Of a stretch of 64,000 nt of DNA, positions 30,926 to 40,243 are shown one piece after another. The notes beneath the pieces are model-generated. The model searched no databases. It saw only the letters and a list, made by a program, of their open reading frames with translations, and was not told where the DNA came from. Made by a program: the position numbers and the translations under genes. This DNA comes from Oscillospiraceae bacterium (GTDB taxonomy: Bacteria; Bacillota; Clostridia; Oscillospirales; Oscillospiraceae). Numbering within the stretch: the first letter of the stretch is position 1; each line of letters opens with the position of its first letter. The stretch spans positions 27,367 through 91,366 of the forward strand of contig CACWHX010000004.1 of NCBI GenBank assembly GCA_902760845.1. Direction: 5' to 3'.

Positions 30926-32134
30926 ATGAAAAAAGCAATTGCGCTTGTGCTTGCGCTGGTCATGGTATTCGCGCTGTGCGCCTGCGGCAACAGCAACAGC
31001 GGCGGCAATGACGCGCAGGGCTCCGCGCCGGCGGCGTCCGGCGACAAGGTCGTCAGGATCGGCGTCTTTGAGCCGGCCAGCGGCGACTCCGGCGCCGGCG
31101 GCAAGAAGGAGACGCTCGGCATGCAGTATGCCAATTCCGAGACTCCGACCGTTGAGATCGGCGGCGAGACCTACAATGTCGAGCTCGTCTATGCCGACAA
31201 TGGCTCCAGCACCGATAAGGCCGTCTCCGCGGCTTCCCAGCTCGTGAGCCAGAACGTGGCGCTCGTACTCGGCTCCTACGGCTCCGGCGTGTCCATCGCC
31301 GCGTCCGACACCTTTAAGGACGCCGGCCTTGCGGCCGTTGGCGTCACCTGCACCAACCCGCAGGTCACGGCCGGCAACGACCACTATTTCCGCATCTGCT
31401 TCCTGGACCCGTTCCAGGGCACCGTCCTCGCCAACTATGCGGCGAACGAGCTGAATGCGACGAAGGCCTACTGCCTCGGCGAAGTCGGCAACGAGTATGA
31501 CCAGGGCCTGGTCGCGTACTTCAAGCAGGCGTTCGAAGCCGCCGGCGGCACGGTCATCACCGACAGCTTCCCGACCAACAACTCCGACTTCTCCTCTTAC
31601 ATCAACAAGGCCAAAAACGAGGGCGCCGAGGTGTTCTTCGCGCCGGTCTCCATCGCCTATTCCACCCAGATTGTCAGCCAGGCGGCATCCCTGAATGTGG
31701 ATTTCCCGTTCCTCGGCTCCGACACGTGGGATGACAACATGGTGCTGCAGGCCGCGGCCGGCACGAATGTGCAGGTTTTCGTGACCACCTTCTATGCCGA
31801 GGGCGGCAACCCGACCTTCGACGAGGGCATCAAGGCGTACATCAACAGCAATTCCGACGCGAAGACCGCGAATGGCGGCGACGACACCATTTCCGCCGTC
31901 ACGGCGATGGGCTATGACGCCTACTATGTGGCGCTCGAGGCGCTGAAGGCCGCCGGCTCCACCGATCCCGAGGCCGTCAAGGCCGCGCTTCCCGGCGTGA
32001 CCTACAGCGGCGTGTCCGGCGACATTTCGTTTGACGCGACGGGCGACGCGATCCGCGACACCGCCTATATCAAGACCATCAACACGGCGGACAGCGTCTG
32101 GGAGTTCGTGACCCAGCAGAAGGCGGGCGAGTAA
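30926..32134 (+). CDS. livK: Branched-chain amino-acid ABC transporter substrate-binding lipoprotein
   Basis: 402 residues. Lipoprotein signal with lipobox ALCAC (Cys20) and a Gly/Asn/Ser linker, then a type I periplasmic-binding fold (VRIGVFEPASGDSG near the start, ALVLGSYGSGVSIAASDTF, TAMGYDAYYVALEALKAAG). It binds the ligand outside the membrane and delivers it to LivHM. Start at the second ATG, seven bases after GAGGAGG. First gene of a complete livKHMGF set. Leu/Ile/Val specificity is inferred from family and context; related amino acids cannot be excluded. Confidence 0.92.
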   Translation: MKKAIALVLALVMVFALCACGNSNSGGNDAQGSAPAASGDKVVRIGVFEPASGDSGAGGKKETLGMQYANSETPTVEIGGETYNVELVYADNGSSTDKAVSAASQLVSQNVALVLGSYGSGVSIAASDTFKDAGLAAVGVTCTNPQVTAGNDHYFRICFLDPFQGTVLANYAANELNATKAYCLGEVGNEYDQGLVAYFKQAFEAAGGTVITDSFPTNNSDFSSYINKAKNEGAEVFFAPVSIAYSTQIVSQAASLNVDFPFLGSDTWDDNMVLQAAAGTNVQVFVTTFYAEGGNPTFDEGIKAYINSNSDAKTANGGDDTISAVTAMGYDAYYVALEALKAAGSTDPEAVKAALPGVTYSGVSGDISFDATGDAIRDTAYIKTINTADSVWEFVTQQKAGE

Positions 32135-32169
32135 TCTCACCGCGCTTCACGCATAAGGTTCAGACCGGA

Positions 32170-32193
32170 GGGGAGGGGCTTCGGCTCCTCCCC
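32170..32193 (+). promoter_or_regulatory. Intercistronic UUCG hairpin between livK and livH
   Basis: Ten-bp GC-rich stem (32170-32179 with 32184-32193) with the extra-stable TTCG loop, no T tail. In such operons it typically protects the abundant binding-protein mRNA and lowers expression of the permease genes (known pattern; here inferred). The rest of the 200-bp gap shows nothing else. Confidence 0.6.
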
Positions 32194-32336
32194 TTCACCG
32201 GATGCGGGCATGGGGCTTCGTGCCCGCGTCCGCTGGTGCGGAACTTGAGCTGCTACGAGAGCTGCGGGCGTGCACCGCGGCCTTCGCGGCGGCTTAAATA
32301 CCGTTTTTGACACATCCATAACAGAGAGGTAGACCG

Positions 32337-33212
32337 ATGCAATTTTTTGTTTCTCAAATTCTGTCCGGCATCTCCCTCGGCGGCCAATATGCGCTGATCG
32401 CCATCGGCTATACGATGGTCTACGGCATTCTGCGCCTGATTAACTTCGCGCACGGCGACGTGTTCATGTGCGCGGGCGTGATGATGGTGTTCATGTCCGC
32501 CTCGATGCCGATCTATGCTTCCATTCCGCTCATGCTGGTTTTGACGGTGCTGCTCGGCTTTGTGATCGAGCGCGCGGCCTATAAGCCGCTGCGCACCGCG
32601 CCGCGCATGTCCGTCATGATCTCGGCCATCGGCGTGAGCTATCTGCTGCAAAATCTCGCGCTCTACGCCACCGGCGGTCAGCCGCAGACGTATCCGACGC
32701 TGCCGTTCATTTCCAACAGCGTCACGATCCTCGGCGCGCCCACGCACTGGGTCACGGTCATCACGCCGGTCCTTGTGGTGCTGCTGGTGCTGGCGTTGCA
32801 GTGGCTCATCAATCACACCAAGATCGGCATGGCCATGCGTGCCGTCGCCAAGGATTTTGAGACCAGCCAGCTCATGGGCATCAAGATCAACCGCGTCATC
32901 TCCGTCACGTTTATCATCGGCTCGTTTCTTGCGGCGGTCGGCTCGCTGCTTTACTTTACGAACTATCCCACCGTCGTGCCGCTCTCCGGCGCGATGCCCG
33001 GACTCAAGGCGTTCGTCGCCGCAGTGTTCGGCGGCATCGGCTCGATTCCCGGCGCGGTCATCGGCGCGTTCATCATCGGCATTGTGGAGACGCTCATCAA
33101 GGGCACGAGCTATACCGTGTTTTCCGATGCGTTTACGTTTGCCCTGCTGATTATTATTCTCGTGGTCAAGCCCACCGGCCTCTTCGGCGAGCGGGCCACG
33201 GACAAGGTTTGA
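32337..33212 (+). CDS. livH: Branched-chain amino-acid ABC transporter permease LivH
   Basis: 291-residue membrane protein with about eight transmembrane segments and the LivH pattern GGQYALIAIGYTMVYGI, INFAHGDVFM near the N-terminus, and GIGSIPGAVIGAF, the EAA-type coupling loop, toward the C-terminus. Forms the channel with LivM in the cytoplasmic membrane. RBS GAGAGGT. Confidence 0.95.
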   Translation: MQFFVSQILSGISLGGQYALIAIGYTMVYGILRLINFAHGDVFMCAGVMMVFMSASMPIYASIPLMLVLTVLLGFVIERAAYKPLRTAPRMSVMISAIGVSYLLQNLALYATGGQPQTYPTLPFISNSVTILGAPTHWVTVITPVLVVLLVLALQWLINHTKIGMAMRAVAKDFETSQLMGIKINRVISVTFIIGSFLAAVGSLLYFTNYPTVVPLSGAMPGLKAFVAAVFGGIGSIPGAVIGAFIIGIVETLIKGTSYTVFSDAFTFALLIIILVVKPTGLFGERATDKV

Positions 33213-33228
33213 GAGGAGGGGATCACAG

Positions 33229-34425
33229 ATGCCAAAGACCAAACAGCAAACCTCCGGCAGCGGCAAGCTGATTACCCTCCTGATTGTGGCCGCCTTTATG
33301 GCGCTCACGATCATCCTGGAAAACACCATGTCGCCAAGCTCTCTGCTCTTTACGGTCATCAAAAAGGGCGCGGTCTATTCGCTTGTCGCCGTTTCGATGA
33401 ACCTGCTCAACGGCTTCACGGGCCTGTTCTCGCTGGGGCAGGCGGGCTTCATGCTCCTGGGCGCGTATACATATGCCATTTTCATGATCCCGAGCGACGT
33501 GCGCGACAGCGTGTATTATCTGTTCAACGGCTCGTCCGTGCACTTCTCGTTCCAGGAGATGTTCGGCGCGATTTTCGGCACGGCCGGCTTCGGCGGCGCG
33601 GTGAGCCTGGTGCTCGGCGTGCTGGTCGCCATTATCTGCGCCGGCATTGTCGCGGCGATCTTCGCGTATCTCATCGGGCTTCCGGTGCTGCGCCTCAAGA
33701 GCGATTATCTCGCCATTGCGACGCTCGGCTTTGCGGAGATCATCCGCGCGATTTTCCAGTGGGATAAGCTTGGCCCCGTGACGAACGGCGCCAACATGCT
33801 CAAGAATTTCCCGACGTTTGCGGACTTTAATATTAAGAACGCCTCCGGGCAGATCGTGCTGCGGCTTTCGGCATTCGTGCCGGTCTTTCTCTCCGCCGTG
33901 TGCATCTTCATCATCGTGCTGCTCATCAACTCGTCCTATGGCCGCGCGTTCAAGGCCATCCGCGACGACGAGATTGCGGCCGAGGCCATGGGCGTGAATC
34001 TTGCGCACCATAAGCGGCTGTCCTTCTGCATCAGCTCGTTCTTCGCCGGCGTGGGCGGCGCGCTGTTTGCCATGTTCACCACCATGGTGCAGGCGAAGGT
34101 GTTCACCTCCACCATGACATATGAGATTTTGCTCATCGTCGTCATCGGCGGCATCGGCTCCGTTTCCGGCAGCTGCATCGCGTCGCTTTTGTACATTGCG
34201 GCCTCCGAGTGGTGGCTGCGCTTTCTCGATAACGAGACGTATATCAACGGGACCCGCGTCCCGCTGCTGCGCAGCGGCTTTCGCATGGTCGTGTTCTCCG
34301 TCATCATTATGATCGTCGTGCTGTTCTTCCGCCAGGGCATCATGGGCTCGCGCGAGCTGCCGGAGCTGCTCCGCAGGCGTCCGAAGAAGCAGCCGGCCGT
34401 GGAGGAGGTGCGGACGCATGAGTAA
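33229..34425 (+). CDS. livM: Branched-chain amino-acid ABC transporter permease LivM
   Basis: 398-residue membrane protein with about ten segments. LivM signatures: LNLLNGFTGLFSLGQAGFM, LRLKSDYLAIATLGFAEI, and GGIGSVSGSCIAS in the coupling region. Partner of LivH. The long stretch around 85-130 (MIPSDVRDSVYYLFNG) is an insertion-like loop. The stop overlaps the livG start by eight bases. Confidence 0.95.
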   Translation: MPKTKQQTSGSGKLITLLIVAAFMALTIILENTMSPSSLLFTVIKKGAVYSLVAVSMNLLNGFTGLFSLGQAGFMLLGAYTYAIFMIPSDVRDSVYYLFNGSSVHFSFQEMFGAIFGTAGFGGAVSLVLGVLVAIICAGIVAAIFAYLIGLPVLRLKSDYLAIATLGFAEIIRAIFQWDKLGPVTNGANMLKNFPTFADFNIKNASGQIVLRLSAFVPVFLSAVCIFIIVLLINSSYGRAFKAIRDDEIAAEAMGVNLAHHKRLSFCISSFFAGVGGALFAMFTTMVQAKVFTSTMTYEILLIVVIGGIGSVSGSCIASLLYIAASEWWLRFLDNETYINGTRVPLLRSGFRMVVFSVIIMIVVLFFRQGIMGSRELPELLRRRPKKQPAVEEVRTHE

Positions 34426-35260
34426 CAACATCCTCAGCGTGGAGAACATCACCATGCAGTTCGGCGGCGTCATCGCGGTGAACAATCTCACCATCGAGGT
34501 GCCGGAGCATAAGATCGTCGCGCTCATTGGCCCGAATGGCGCGGGAAAGACCACGGCCTTCAACTGCATCACCGGCGTATATGAGCCGACCAACGGCCGC
34601 GTCCGGTTCCTGGACGAGACGATCGTGGAAAACCACCCGCACGGGAAGATGAAGAAATCCTATGCCGGGGAGAATGCGGGGCTGTACACGCATGTTGTCA
34701 GTCCCACGCCGGACACGATCACCCAGCTCGGCATTGCCCGCACGTTCCAGAACATCCGACTCTGGAAGAGCATGACCGTGTTTGAAAACGTGCTCACGGC
34801 GAAGCACATGCGCGCCCGGCAAAACGTCTTTTCCGCGACGTTCCGCGGCAACGCGAAAGAGGAAAAGCGGATGCGCGAGGAGACGATGCAGCTTCTGCAG
34901 GAGCAGGGGCTGGAGCATCACAAGGACGATCTTGCCACGAGCCTGCCCTACGGTCTGCAGCGCCGGCTGGAGATTGCCCGCGCGCTCGCGACGAATCCGA
35001 AGCTGCTGCTGCTCGACGAGCCGGCCGCGGGCATGAACCCACAGGAAACGCAGGAGCTTGCCCAGTTCATCCGCGAGATTCGGGAGAAATACGGCCTCAC
35101 CGTTTTTCTGATCGAGCACCACATGGACCTCGTCATGAAAATCTCCGACTATATCTACGTCATCGACTTCGGCAGCGAGATTGCGCAGGGCGTGCCGAAG
35201 GACGTGCAGAACAACCAGCACGTGATCGACGCCTATCTGGGGGTGGTGGAAGATGCGTGA
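34418..35260 (+). CDS. livG: Branched-chain amino-acid ABC transporter ATP-binding protein LivG
   Basis: 280 residues. Walker A GPNGAGKTTAFNCITG (about 40), a LivG-type signature region SLPYGLQRRLEIARALA, Walker B LLLLDEPAAGMNP, and switch His in FLIEHHMDLV. Energises uptake together with LivF at the inner face of the membrane. Overlaps both neighbours by eight bases. Confidence 0.96.
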   Translation: MSNNILSVENITMQFGGVIAVNNLTIEVPEHKIVALIGPNGAGKTTAFNCITGVYEPTNGRVRFLDETIVENHPHGKMKKSYAGENAGLYTHVVSPTPDTITQLGIARTFQNIRLWKSMTVFENVLTAKHMRARQNVFSATFRGNAKEEKRMREETMQLLQEQGLEHHKDDLATSLPYGLQRRLEIARALATNPKLLLLDEPAAGMNPQETQELAQFIREIREKYGLTVFLIEHHMDLVMKISDYIYVIDFGSEIAQGVPKDVQNNQHVIDAYLGVVEDA

Positions 35261-35963
35261 ACCGATCCTGAAAATCAGTGACCTCAAGGTCAACTATGGC
35301 GGCATTGAAGCCGTCAAGGGCATTTCCTTTGACGTGCCGGAGGGCGAGATCGTCACGCTCATCGGCTCCAACGGCGCGGGCAAAAGCTCCACGCTGCGCA
35401 CCATTGCGGGGCTGGTAAAGCCCGTGTCCGGCAGCGTTGCGCTGCAGGGCGAGGACATTACCGGCAAGGACCCCGACGCCATCGTCGCCAGAGGCGTGAC
35501 GCTCGTGCCGGAGGGGCGCCGCATTTTCCCGGACATGACCGTTCTGGAAAATCTCAAGATCGGCGCATACCTGCGCAAGGATGATCTGACGGACGATCTC
35601 GATTGGGTCTTTTCGCTTTTCCCGCGCCTCAAGGAGCGCAGCTGGCAGGCCGGCGGCACGCTTTCCGGCGGCGAGCAGCAGATGCTTGCGGTTGGCCGCG
35701 CGCTGATGAGCCGCCCGCGTCTGCTGATGATGGACGAGCCGTCGCTCGGCCTCGCGCCGCTCGTCGTGCGTGACATTTTCTCCATCATCCAGGAGATCAA
35801 CAAGCAGGGCGTCACGATCCTGCTCATCGAGCAGAACGCCAACATGGCGCTCAAAATCGCGGACATCGGCTATGTGCTGGAAACCGGGCGTCTGATCCTG
35901 TCCGGCACCGGCGCCGAGCTGCTGGTAAATGAGGATATAAAAAAGGCATATCTTGGCGCGTAA
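35253..35963 (+). CDS. livF: Branched-chain amino-acid ABC transporter ATP-binding protein LivF
   Basis: 236 residues. Walker A GSNGAGKSSTLRTIAG, signature TLSGGEQQMLAVGRALM, Walker B LLMMDEPSLGLAP, and LLIEQNANMAL. Second ATPase of the liv importer and last gene of the operon, followed by a terminator. Confidence 0.96.
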   Translation: MREPILKISDLKVNYGGIEAVKGISFDVPEGEIVTLIGSNGAGKSSTLRTIAGLVKPVSGSVALQGEDITGKDPDAIVARGVTLVPEGRRIFPDMTVLENLKIGAYLRKDDLTDDLDWVFSLFPRLKERSWQAGGTLSGGEQQMLAVGRALMSRPRLLMMDEPSLGLAPLVVRDIFSIIQEINKQGVTILLIEQNANMALKIADIGYVLETGRLILSGTGAELLVNEDIKKAYLGA

Positions 35964-35972
35964 GCCATGTCA

Positions 35973-36004
35973 ACGCCTGCCGGGGTGCGCCCGGCAGGCG
36001 TTTT
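35973..36004 (+). terminator. Terminator of the liv operon
   Basis: 12-bp stem (35973-35984 with 35990-36001), loop GTGCG, tail TTTT. Confidence 0.85.
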
Positions 36005-36104
36005 GCGCAAAAGAGGGCGGCGCGGGAACAATTGCGCGGCGCGCAGCGTCATTTATTACGTCATGGAACCATTGTATATGGGAAACAGAGAAATGAGGTG
36101 CCAC

Positions 36105-38024
36105 ATGAAACGATCTTGCATGCTTCTTCTGGCCTTGTGCCTGCTTGTCGGACTGCTCGCCGGCTGCGGGACGGACAAACCGGCCAGCACCGCGCAGCCG
36201 ACGGCGAGCGGCGCCGCGCCTGAGATTGAAACGCTTTCCCTGCGCTTCGCCGCGTCGTACCAGGAGGTCTATGACGCGCTGCAATCCGCGCAGGAGAACA
36301 TGAAAAACAGCAGCTATCGCGGCCCGGATTCCACGGTCGATTTTGCCGATGCCGCGGCGACGGAGGGCGCAGGTGACCTGGGCGCCGCAGGAGAGGCGGG
36401 TACGCCCTACTATTCCGGCACAAACGTGCAGGTCGCGGGCGTGGACGAGGGCGATATTGTAAAGACAGATGGAGAATATCTTTACATTCTGCGCGAGTAT
36501 GAGCTCATCATCATGCAGGTGAACGGCGCAGACGTGGAGGAGGTCTCCCACACCATGATCGGTCAGGCGTGGGACCGGGAGGAATATGAGGACGGCGGCA
36601 GCCGCAGCCGGGAGAAGAGCCCCTTTGCGCTCTATCTCACGGGCGACCGGGTGGTCGCGCTCTCCACGTATTACGACTGGTCCGAATCCGCGGACGGCAG
36701 CTACGGTGGCACCAACTACATCGCCGTGGACATTTATGATATCAGCGACCGCGCCGCGCCCAAACTCATCAAATCGCTCGGGCAGGACGGCTACCATGTC
36801 GCCTCGCGGATGATCGACGACAAGCTGTTTCTCTGCACGTCGTATTACGCCGATGAAATGGACGATGGCGACGAGCGCACCTATGCGCCCTGCCTGTATA
36901 CGGACGGGGAGCCGGCGGCTGTGGACTGCGGCACGATCGGCCTTCTTCCGACGGACGATTCTCTGACCTATGCGGTCGTCACGTCCTATGACGTTGCGGC
37001 GGCAAGCGTTGTCACCACGCAGTCGATCCTCGGCGGCGGTGACACGGTGTATATGAATACGGAGAGTCTCTATTTCTGCCGCAACGTGTATTCTGACGAC
37101 GCGGGCGAGAGCACGCAGGAAGCGCCCTATACCGTGACGCCGCATACGACCAGCGTCAGCACAACGGTGAATCGCTTCGCGGTTTCGGACGGCGCGCTGA
37201 CCTATGCCGGGACCTGCTCCGTGCCCGGCGGCCTGAACAACCAGTTCTCGCTGGACGAGTATAACGGGTATCTCCGTCTGGTTACGACCGAGGAGCGCTT
37301 CAGCTATAAAATCTACGTGGATGAAAGCCACAACTTTGAAAATTACGAGCGCGGCGACGAGTATGCCGACAACGACCTCTTCGTCCTGGACGCTGACCTC
37401 AATGTCGTCGGCGGCGTGACCGGCCTCGCGGAGGACGAATATATCTATTCCGCGCGCTTTGACGGAGATTATGGCTATCTCTGCACCTATCGCACGGTAG
37501 ACCCGATCTTCGCGGTGAATCTCTCCGACCCAGCGAATCCAACGGTCGTCGGCGCGGTGGAGCTGCCCGGCTATTCCGATTACCTCCATGTCTGGGAGGA
37601 CGGCCTGCTCTTCGGCCTTGGAATGCAGACGCAGGAGATCGAATCCGAGGAGGGCACCTCCGCGCGGCTGGACGGAATGAAAATGGTCATGATCGACACG
37701 TCCGACCCCGCGAATCTCAAGGAGCAGAGCACGCTGAACATCGACGCGGACTACTCCGAGGCGCTCTCGAACCATAAGGCAATCCTTGTGGACAGCGCGC
37801 GCAATCTCATCGCGTTCCCGGCAGAGGGCAGCTACCTTGTCTACAGCTATACGCCGGACGGCGGATTTCAGCAGGAGAAGGAGATCGCCGTCAGCGAGTG
37901 GGATTGGAACAACCGCGGCCTGTACATTGGCGATTACTTTTACGTCATCGGCTCCGACCGCGTGAACATCCTCGATCTGAACACGCTGGAGAATGTCGGC
38001 GAAGCGATCATCACCAGAGGCTAA
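36105..38024 (+). CDS. Beta-propeller domain lipoprotein
   Basis: 639 residues, lipobox GLLAGC (Cys21). After a Thr/Ala-rich linker, the segment TNVQVAGVDEGDIVKTDGEYLYILRE marks the family of secreted beta-propeller-domain proteins; repeated short blades follow (AVDIYDISDRAAPKLI, FAVNLSDPANPTVVGAV, VMIDTSDPANLKEQ). RBS GAGGTG four bases before the chosen ATG. Function of the family is unknown; it is a surface protein in many clostridia. A hairpin (38100-38122) and a strong terminator follow. Confidence 0.85.
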   Translation: MKRSCMLLLALCLLVGLLAGCGTDKPASTAQPTASGAAPEIETLSLRFAASYQEVYDALQSAQENMKNSSYRGPDSTVDFADAAATEGAGDLGAAGEAGTPYYSGTNVQVAGVDEGDIVKTDGEYLYILREYELIIMQVNGADVEEVSHTMIGQAWDREEYEDGGSRSREKSPFALYLTGDRVVALSTYYDWSESADGSYGGTNYIAVDIYDISDRAAPKLIKSLGQDGYHVASRMIDDKLFLCTSYYADEMDDGDERTYAPCLYTDGEPAAVDCGTIGLLPTDDSLTYAVVTSYDVAAASVVTTQSILGGGDTVYMNTESLYFCRNVYSDDAGESTQEAPYTVTPHTTSVSTTVNRFAVSDGALTYAGTCSVPGGLNNQFSLDEYNGYLRLVTTEERFSYKIYVDESHNFENYERGDEYADNDLFVLDADLNVVGGVTGLAEDEYIYSARFDGDYGYLCTYRTVDPIFAVNLSDPANPTVVGAVELPGYSDYLHVWEDGLLFGLGMQTQEIESEEGTSARLDGMKMVMIDTSDPANLKEQSTLNIDADYSEALSNHKAILVDSARNLIAFPAEGSYLVYSYTPDGGFQQEKEIAVSEWDWNNRGLYIGDYFYVIGSDRVNILDLNTLENVGEAIITRG

Positions 38025-38099
38025 GAAGCGGCGGGCAGTTTGTCAGGAAAGCCTCGCAGAGTTCGCGCCCGGAGGCGCGAAAAGGGTTAAATCATTTTT

Positions 38100-38122
38100 G
38101 CCCCGCGGCTTCGCCGCGGGGC
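38100..38122. repeat. Palindromic GC hairpin in the intergenic region
   Basis: GCCCCGCGG (38100-38108) pairs with CCGCGGGGC (38114-38122), flanked by TTTTT and AAAAA that extend the stem. It lacks a T tail on either strand. A second hairpin (CCTGTCGAAAA, 38207-38217 with 38223-38233) lies between it and the terminator at 38240. Confidence 0.6.
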
Positions 38123-38239
38123 AAAAATACTTCTCGCGGAATGGATTGCCCTCCTATTGTGAATCGCATTCGCAAACGAAGGCAAGGAATGGAGCGCAAT
38201 CTCTTTCCTGTCGAAAACTTGATTTTCGACAGGCCCAAT

Positions 38240-38277
38240 CGCCGCAGATGCACATCCTGCATCTGCGGCGGTTTTTT
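38240..38277 (+). terminator. Terminator after the beta-propeller gene
   Basis: 13-bp stem (38240-38252 with 38258-38270), loop CATCC, six T. The last bases overlap the stop codon of the convergent LysR gene. Confidence 0.92.
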
Positions 38278-39169
38278 ATGGACATTCCGCGCTCAGTCTG
38301 TATGCCTCCGCACACTGAATCAGGGCTGGGACGGCCGGATTTCGGCTGTCTCTGTCCCACATCAGCCAGCGCTTGAACGGATCGACTCCCATGAGCGGCA
38401 CAAACTTCACCCGATCATGGGCGTTGGCGCAGAGATCCTGATACAGCACCGAGACGCCGACGCCGCAGGCCGTCAGCATCATCACCGCGGGGACGCAGTC
38501 CGCCACGGCGACGATGTTCGGCGTAAACCCGGCGTCGCTCGCGTATTTGAGCAGGAGATAATGTCCCGGAATGGAGGAGGTGGGGGACATGGCGATAAAG
38601 GCCTCGTCCTTCAGCTGGATCATGCGCAGAGATTCCTCATTTGCCAGCGGATGGTCCACCGGGAGCACGGCGCACTCCTGCCGTCCGCTGAGCAGGAGCC
38701 GGCCGGGGCGCTTCAGGTTGGTGGAGCCGGCGGCGACGATGAAATCCAGCGCGCCGCTGTTGAGCGCCTGCAGCAGCTGCGACAGGCTCATCGGCTTGAG
38801 CCGGAGCTGAATCTGCGGACAGCGCGTCTGAAACATCCGGACCAGGTCCACGACGAACGGCTCGAAGGCGTCCTGCTGGATCCCCAGCGTCAGGATTCCC
38901 GTGACGCCCTCCCGCGCCTGCTTGGACGCCTCGATCCCCCGGTGATAGGTCTCCAGGAGCGCGCCGCATGAGGCGGCAAACGCCTTGCCCGCGGCGGTGA
39001 GCTCCACGGATTTTGCGGTCCGAATCAGGAGCTGAACACCGATTTCCTCCTCCAGCGCCGCGATGTTTCGGCTCAGCGTCGGCTGTGAAATGTACATGAT
39101 CTCTGCCGTCTGGGTAAAATTCAGCGATTTTGACAGCGCAAGGAAACATTCCGCCTGAAAGGTGTTCAC
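38276..39169 (-). CDS. LysR family transcriptional regulator, divergent to the 2-oxoacid operon
   Basis: 297 residues. N-terminal winged helix-turn-helix (FLALSKSLNFTQTAEIMYISQPTLSRNI), C-terminal periplasmic-binding-like effector domain (ILTLGIQQDAFEPFVVDL onward). Start is a GTG preceded by GGAGAG; an upstream ATG would add 32 residues without family match. It diverges from the operon at 39321-47456, and the 151-bp gap contains an inverted repeat suited to LysR binding, so it probably controls that operon in response to a metabolite. Effector unknown. Confidence 0.9.
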   Translation of the reverse strand: MNTFQAECFLALSKSLNFTQTAEIMYISQPTLSRNIAALEEEIGVQLLIRTAKSVELTAAGKAFAASCGALLETYHRGIEASKQAREGVTGILTLGIQQDAFEPFVVDLVRMFQTRCPQIQLRLKPMSLSQLLQALNSGALDFIVAAGSTNLKRPGRLLLSGRQECAVLPVDHPLANEESLRMIQLKDEAFIAMSPTSSIPGHYLLLKYASDAGFTPNIVAVADCVPAVMMLTACGVGVSVLYQDLCANAHDRVKFVPLMGVDPFKRWLMWDRDSRNPAVPALIQCAEAYRLSAECP

Positions 39170-39214
39170 ATGCCTCTCTCCTTCCGTCTGATGCTCCAAA
39201 ATGCGAATGACAGC

Positions 39215-39231
39215 AATGCACGATTTGCATT
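39215..39231. promoter_or_regulatory. Candidate LysR operator
   Basis: Inverted repeat AATGCA-CGATT-TGCATT, of the T-N11-A type bound by LysR proteins. It touches the -35 box of the plus-strand promoter and lies 46 bases before the regulator start. Confidence 0.55.
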
Positions 39232-39259
39232 TTACAAAAACACAGAAAACTGCTAAGCT
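39231..39259 (+). promoter_or_regulatory. Candidate promoter of the 2-oxoacid oxidoreductase operon
   Basis: TTTACA (39231-39236), 17-bp spacer, TAAGCT (39254-39259). The weak -10 fits an activator-dependent promoter. Confidence 0.5.
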
Positions 39260-39320
39260 AATCATAAGGTAGCTTGTACAAAAAAGTCAAGAAAGGATTT
39301 GAGAAACGAGGTGATGCGGC

Positions 39321-40007
39321 ATGCCGACCCTTTCCGAGCTGCTGGCGGGGAAGAAGAACTTTCTCCTCATCGGGGAAACCGGCAGCGGGAAGAGCGAGAT
39401 TGCGCTGAACGTCGCCGCCATGCTGCGGCGCGGCGGCGGACGCGAGACGCATGTGTTTGACCTGGACCAGACCAAGGCCATGTTTCGCGCGCGCGACGCC
39501 GAGGGCGCGATGAGCGCGCAGGGAATCGCCGTCCACTATATGCCGCAGCTTCTGGACATGCCGGTGCTGGTCAACGGCATCATCCCGCAGCTGCACCGAC
39601 CGGACAGCGCCTGCGTGCTGGACGGGGGCGGCAACGAAAACGCGGCGCGCATGATCGGCTGTCTCTCCGACCATTTCAATGGGGACGACACCGCCGCGCT
39701 CTATGTGCTCAACCCCTACCGGCCATGGTCCAGCACGGTCTCCGATCTTCGGGAGACCATGGAGGCGGTCCTGCGCGCGTGCCATGTGGATCGGGTCCAC
39801 TTTGTCGCCAATCCCAACCTCGGCCCCGAGACGACGCGGGAGGAGTTTGAAGGCGGGCTTCGGCGTCTGCTGGAGGAGCTCCCGGAGGCGTCGCTGTCCG
39901 GAATCTTCGTCCGGGAGGACCTGATTTCCACTGTGGAACGGCTGCCTGGAATGGAGTATGTTCCGCTGCATCTCTATCTCATCTATCCCTGGAACGCAAC
40001 CGGCTGA
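39321..40007 (+). CDS. P-loop NTPase of unknown function in the 2-oxoacid operon
   Basis: 228 residues. Walker A GETGSGKSEIALNVA (about 19-33), then FDLDQTKAMFRARD, a Walker B-like VLDGGGNE (about 97), and a C-terminal half without membrane segments. The architecture recalls MinD/CooC-type or nucleotide-dependent assembly ATPases, but I cannot place it in a named family. It is the first gene of the operon, 23 bases before the ferredoxin gene, so a role in cofactor insertion or regulation of the oxidoreductase is possible (inference). Confidence 0.75.
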   Translation: MPTLSELLAGKKNFLLIGETGSGKSEIALNVAAMLRRGGGRETHVFDLDQTKAMFRARDAEGAMSAQGIAVHYMPQLLDMPVLVNGIIPQLHRPDSACVLDGGGNENAARMIGCLSDHFNGDDTAALYVLNPYRPWSSTVSDLRETMEAVLRACHVDRVHFVANPNLGPETTREEFEGGLRRLLEELPEASLSGIFVREDLISTVERLPGMEYVPLHLYLIYPWNATG

Positions 40008-40029
40008 AACGAAAAGGAGGAGAGCGAAT

Positions 40030-40233
40030 ATGCCAAAGCTTGTCATCAACCCGGATTTCTGCAAATCCTGCGGCTACTGCGTGCGGTTCTGTCCCAAGAA
40101 GATCCTGCGGATCGGCGAGGAGATCAACGCCAACGGCTATCCCTTCGTGGTGCAGACAGACCCGGAGGCCTGCATTGGCTGCGCGATTTGCTGCTCCATG
40201 TGCCCTGAAGGGGCCATCGAGCTGTACCAATGA
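40030..40233 (+). CDS. 2-oxoacid:ferredoxin oxidoreductase ferredoxin-like subunit (KorD type)
   Basis: 67 residues with two CxxCxxCxxxCP motifs (CKSCGYCVRFCP at about 12-23 and CIGCAICCSMCP at about 49-60), so two 4Fe-4S clusters. It passes electrons from the TPP subunit to soluble ferredoxin. RBS AAAGGAGGAGAG. Order D-A-B-C with the next three genes is typical of four-subunit enzymes. Confidence 0.92.
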   Translation: MPKLVINPDFCKSCGYCVRFCPKKILRIGEEINANGYPFVVQTDPEACIGCAICCSMCPEGAIELYQ

Positions 40234-40243
40234 GGAGGGCGCT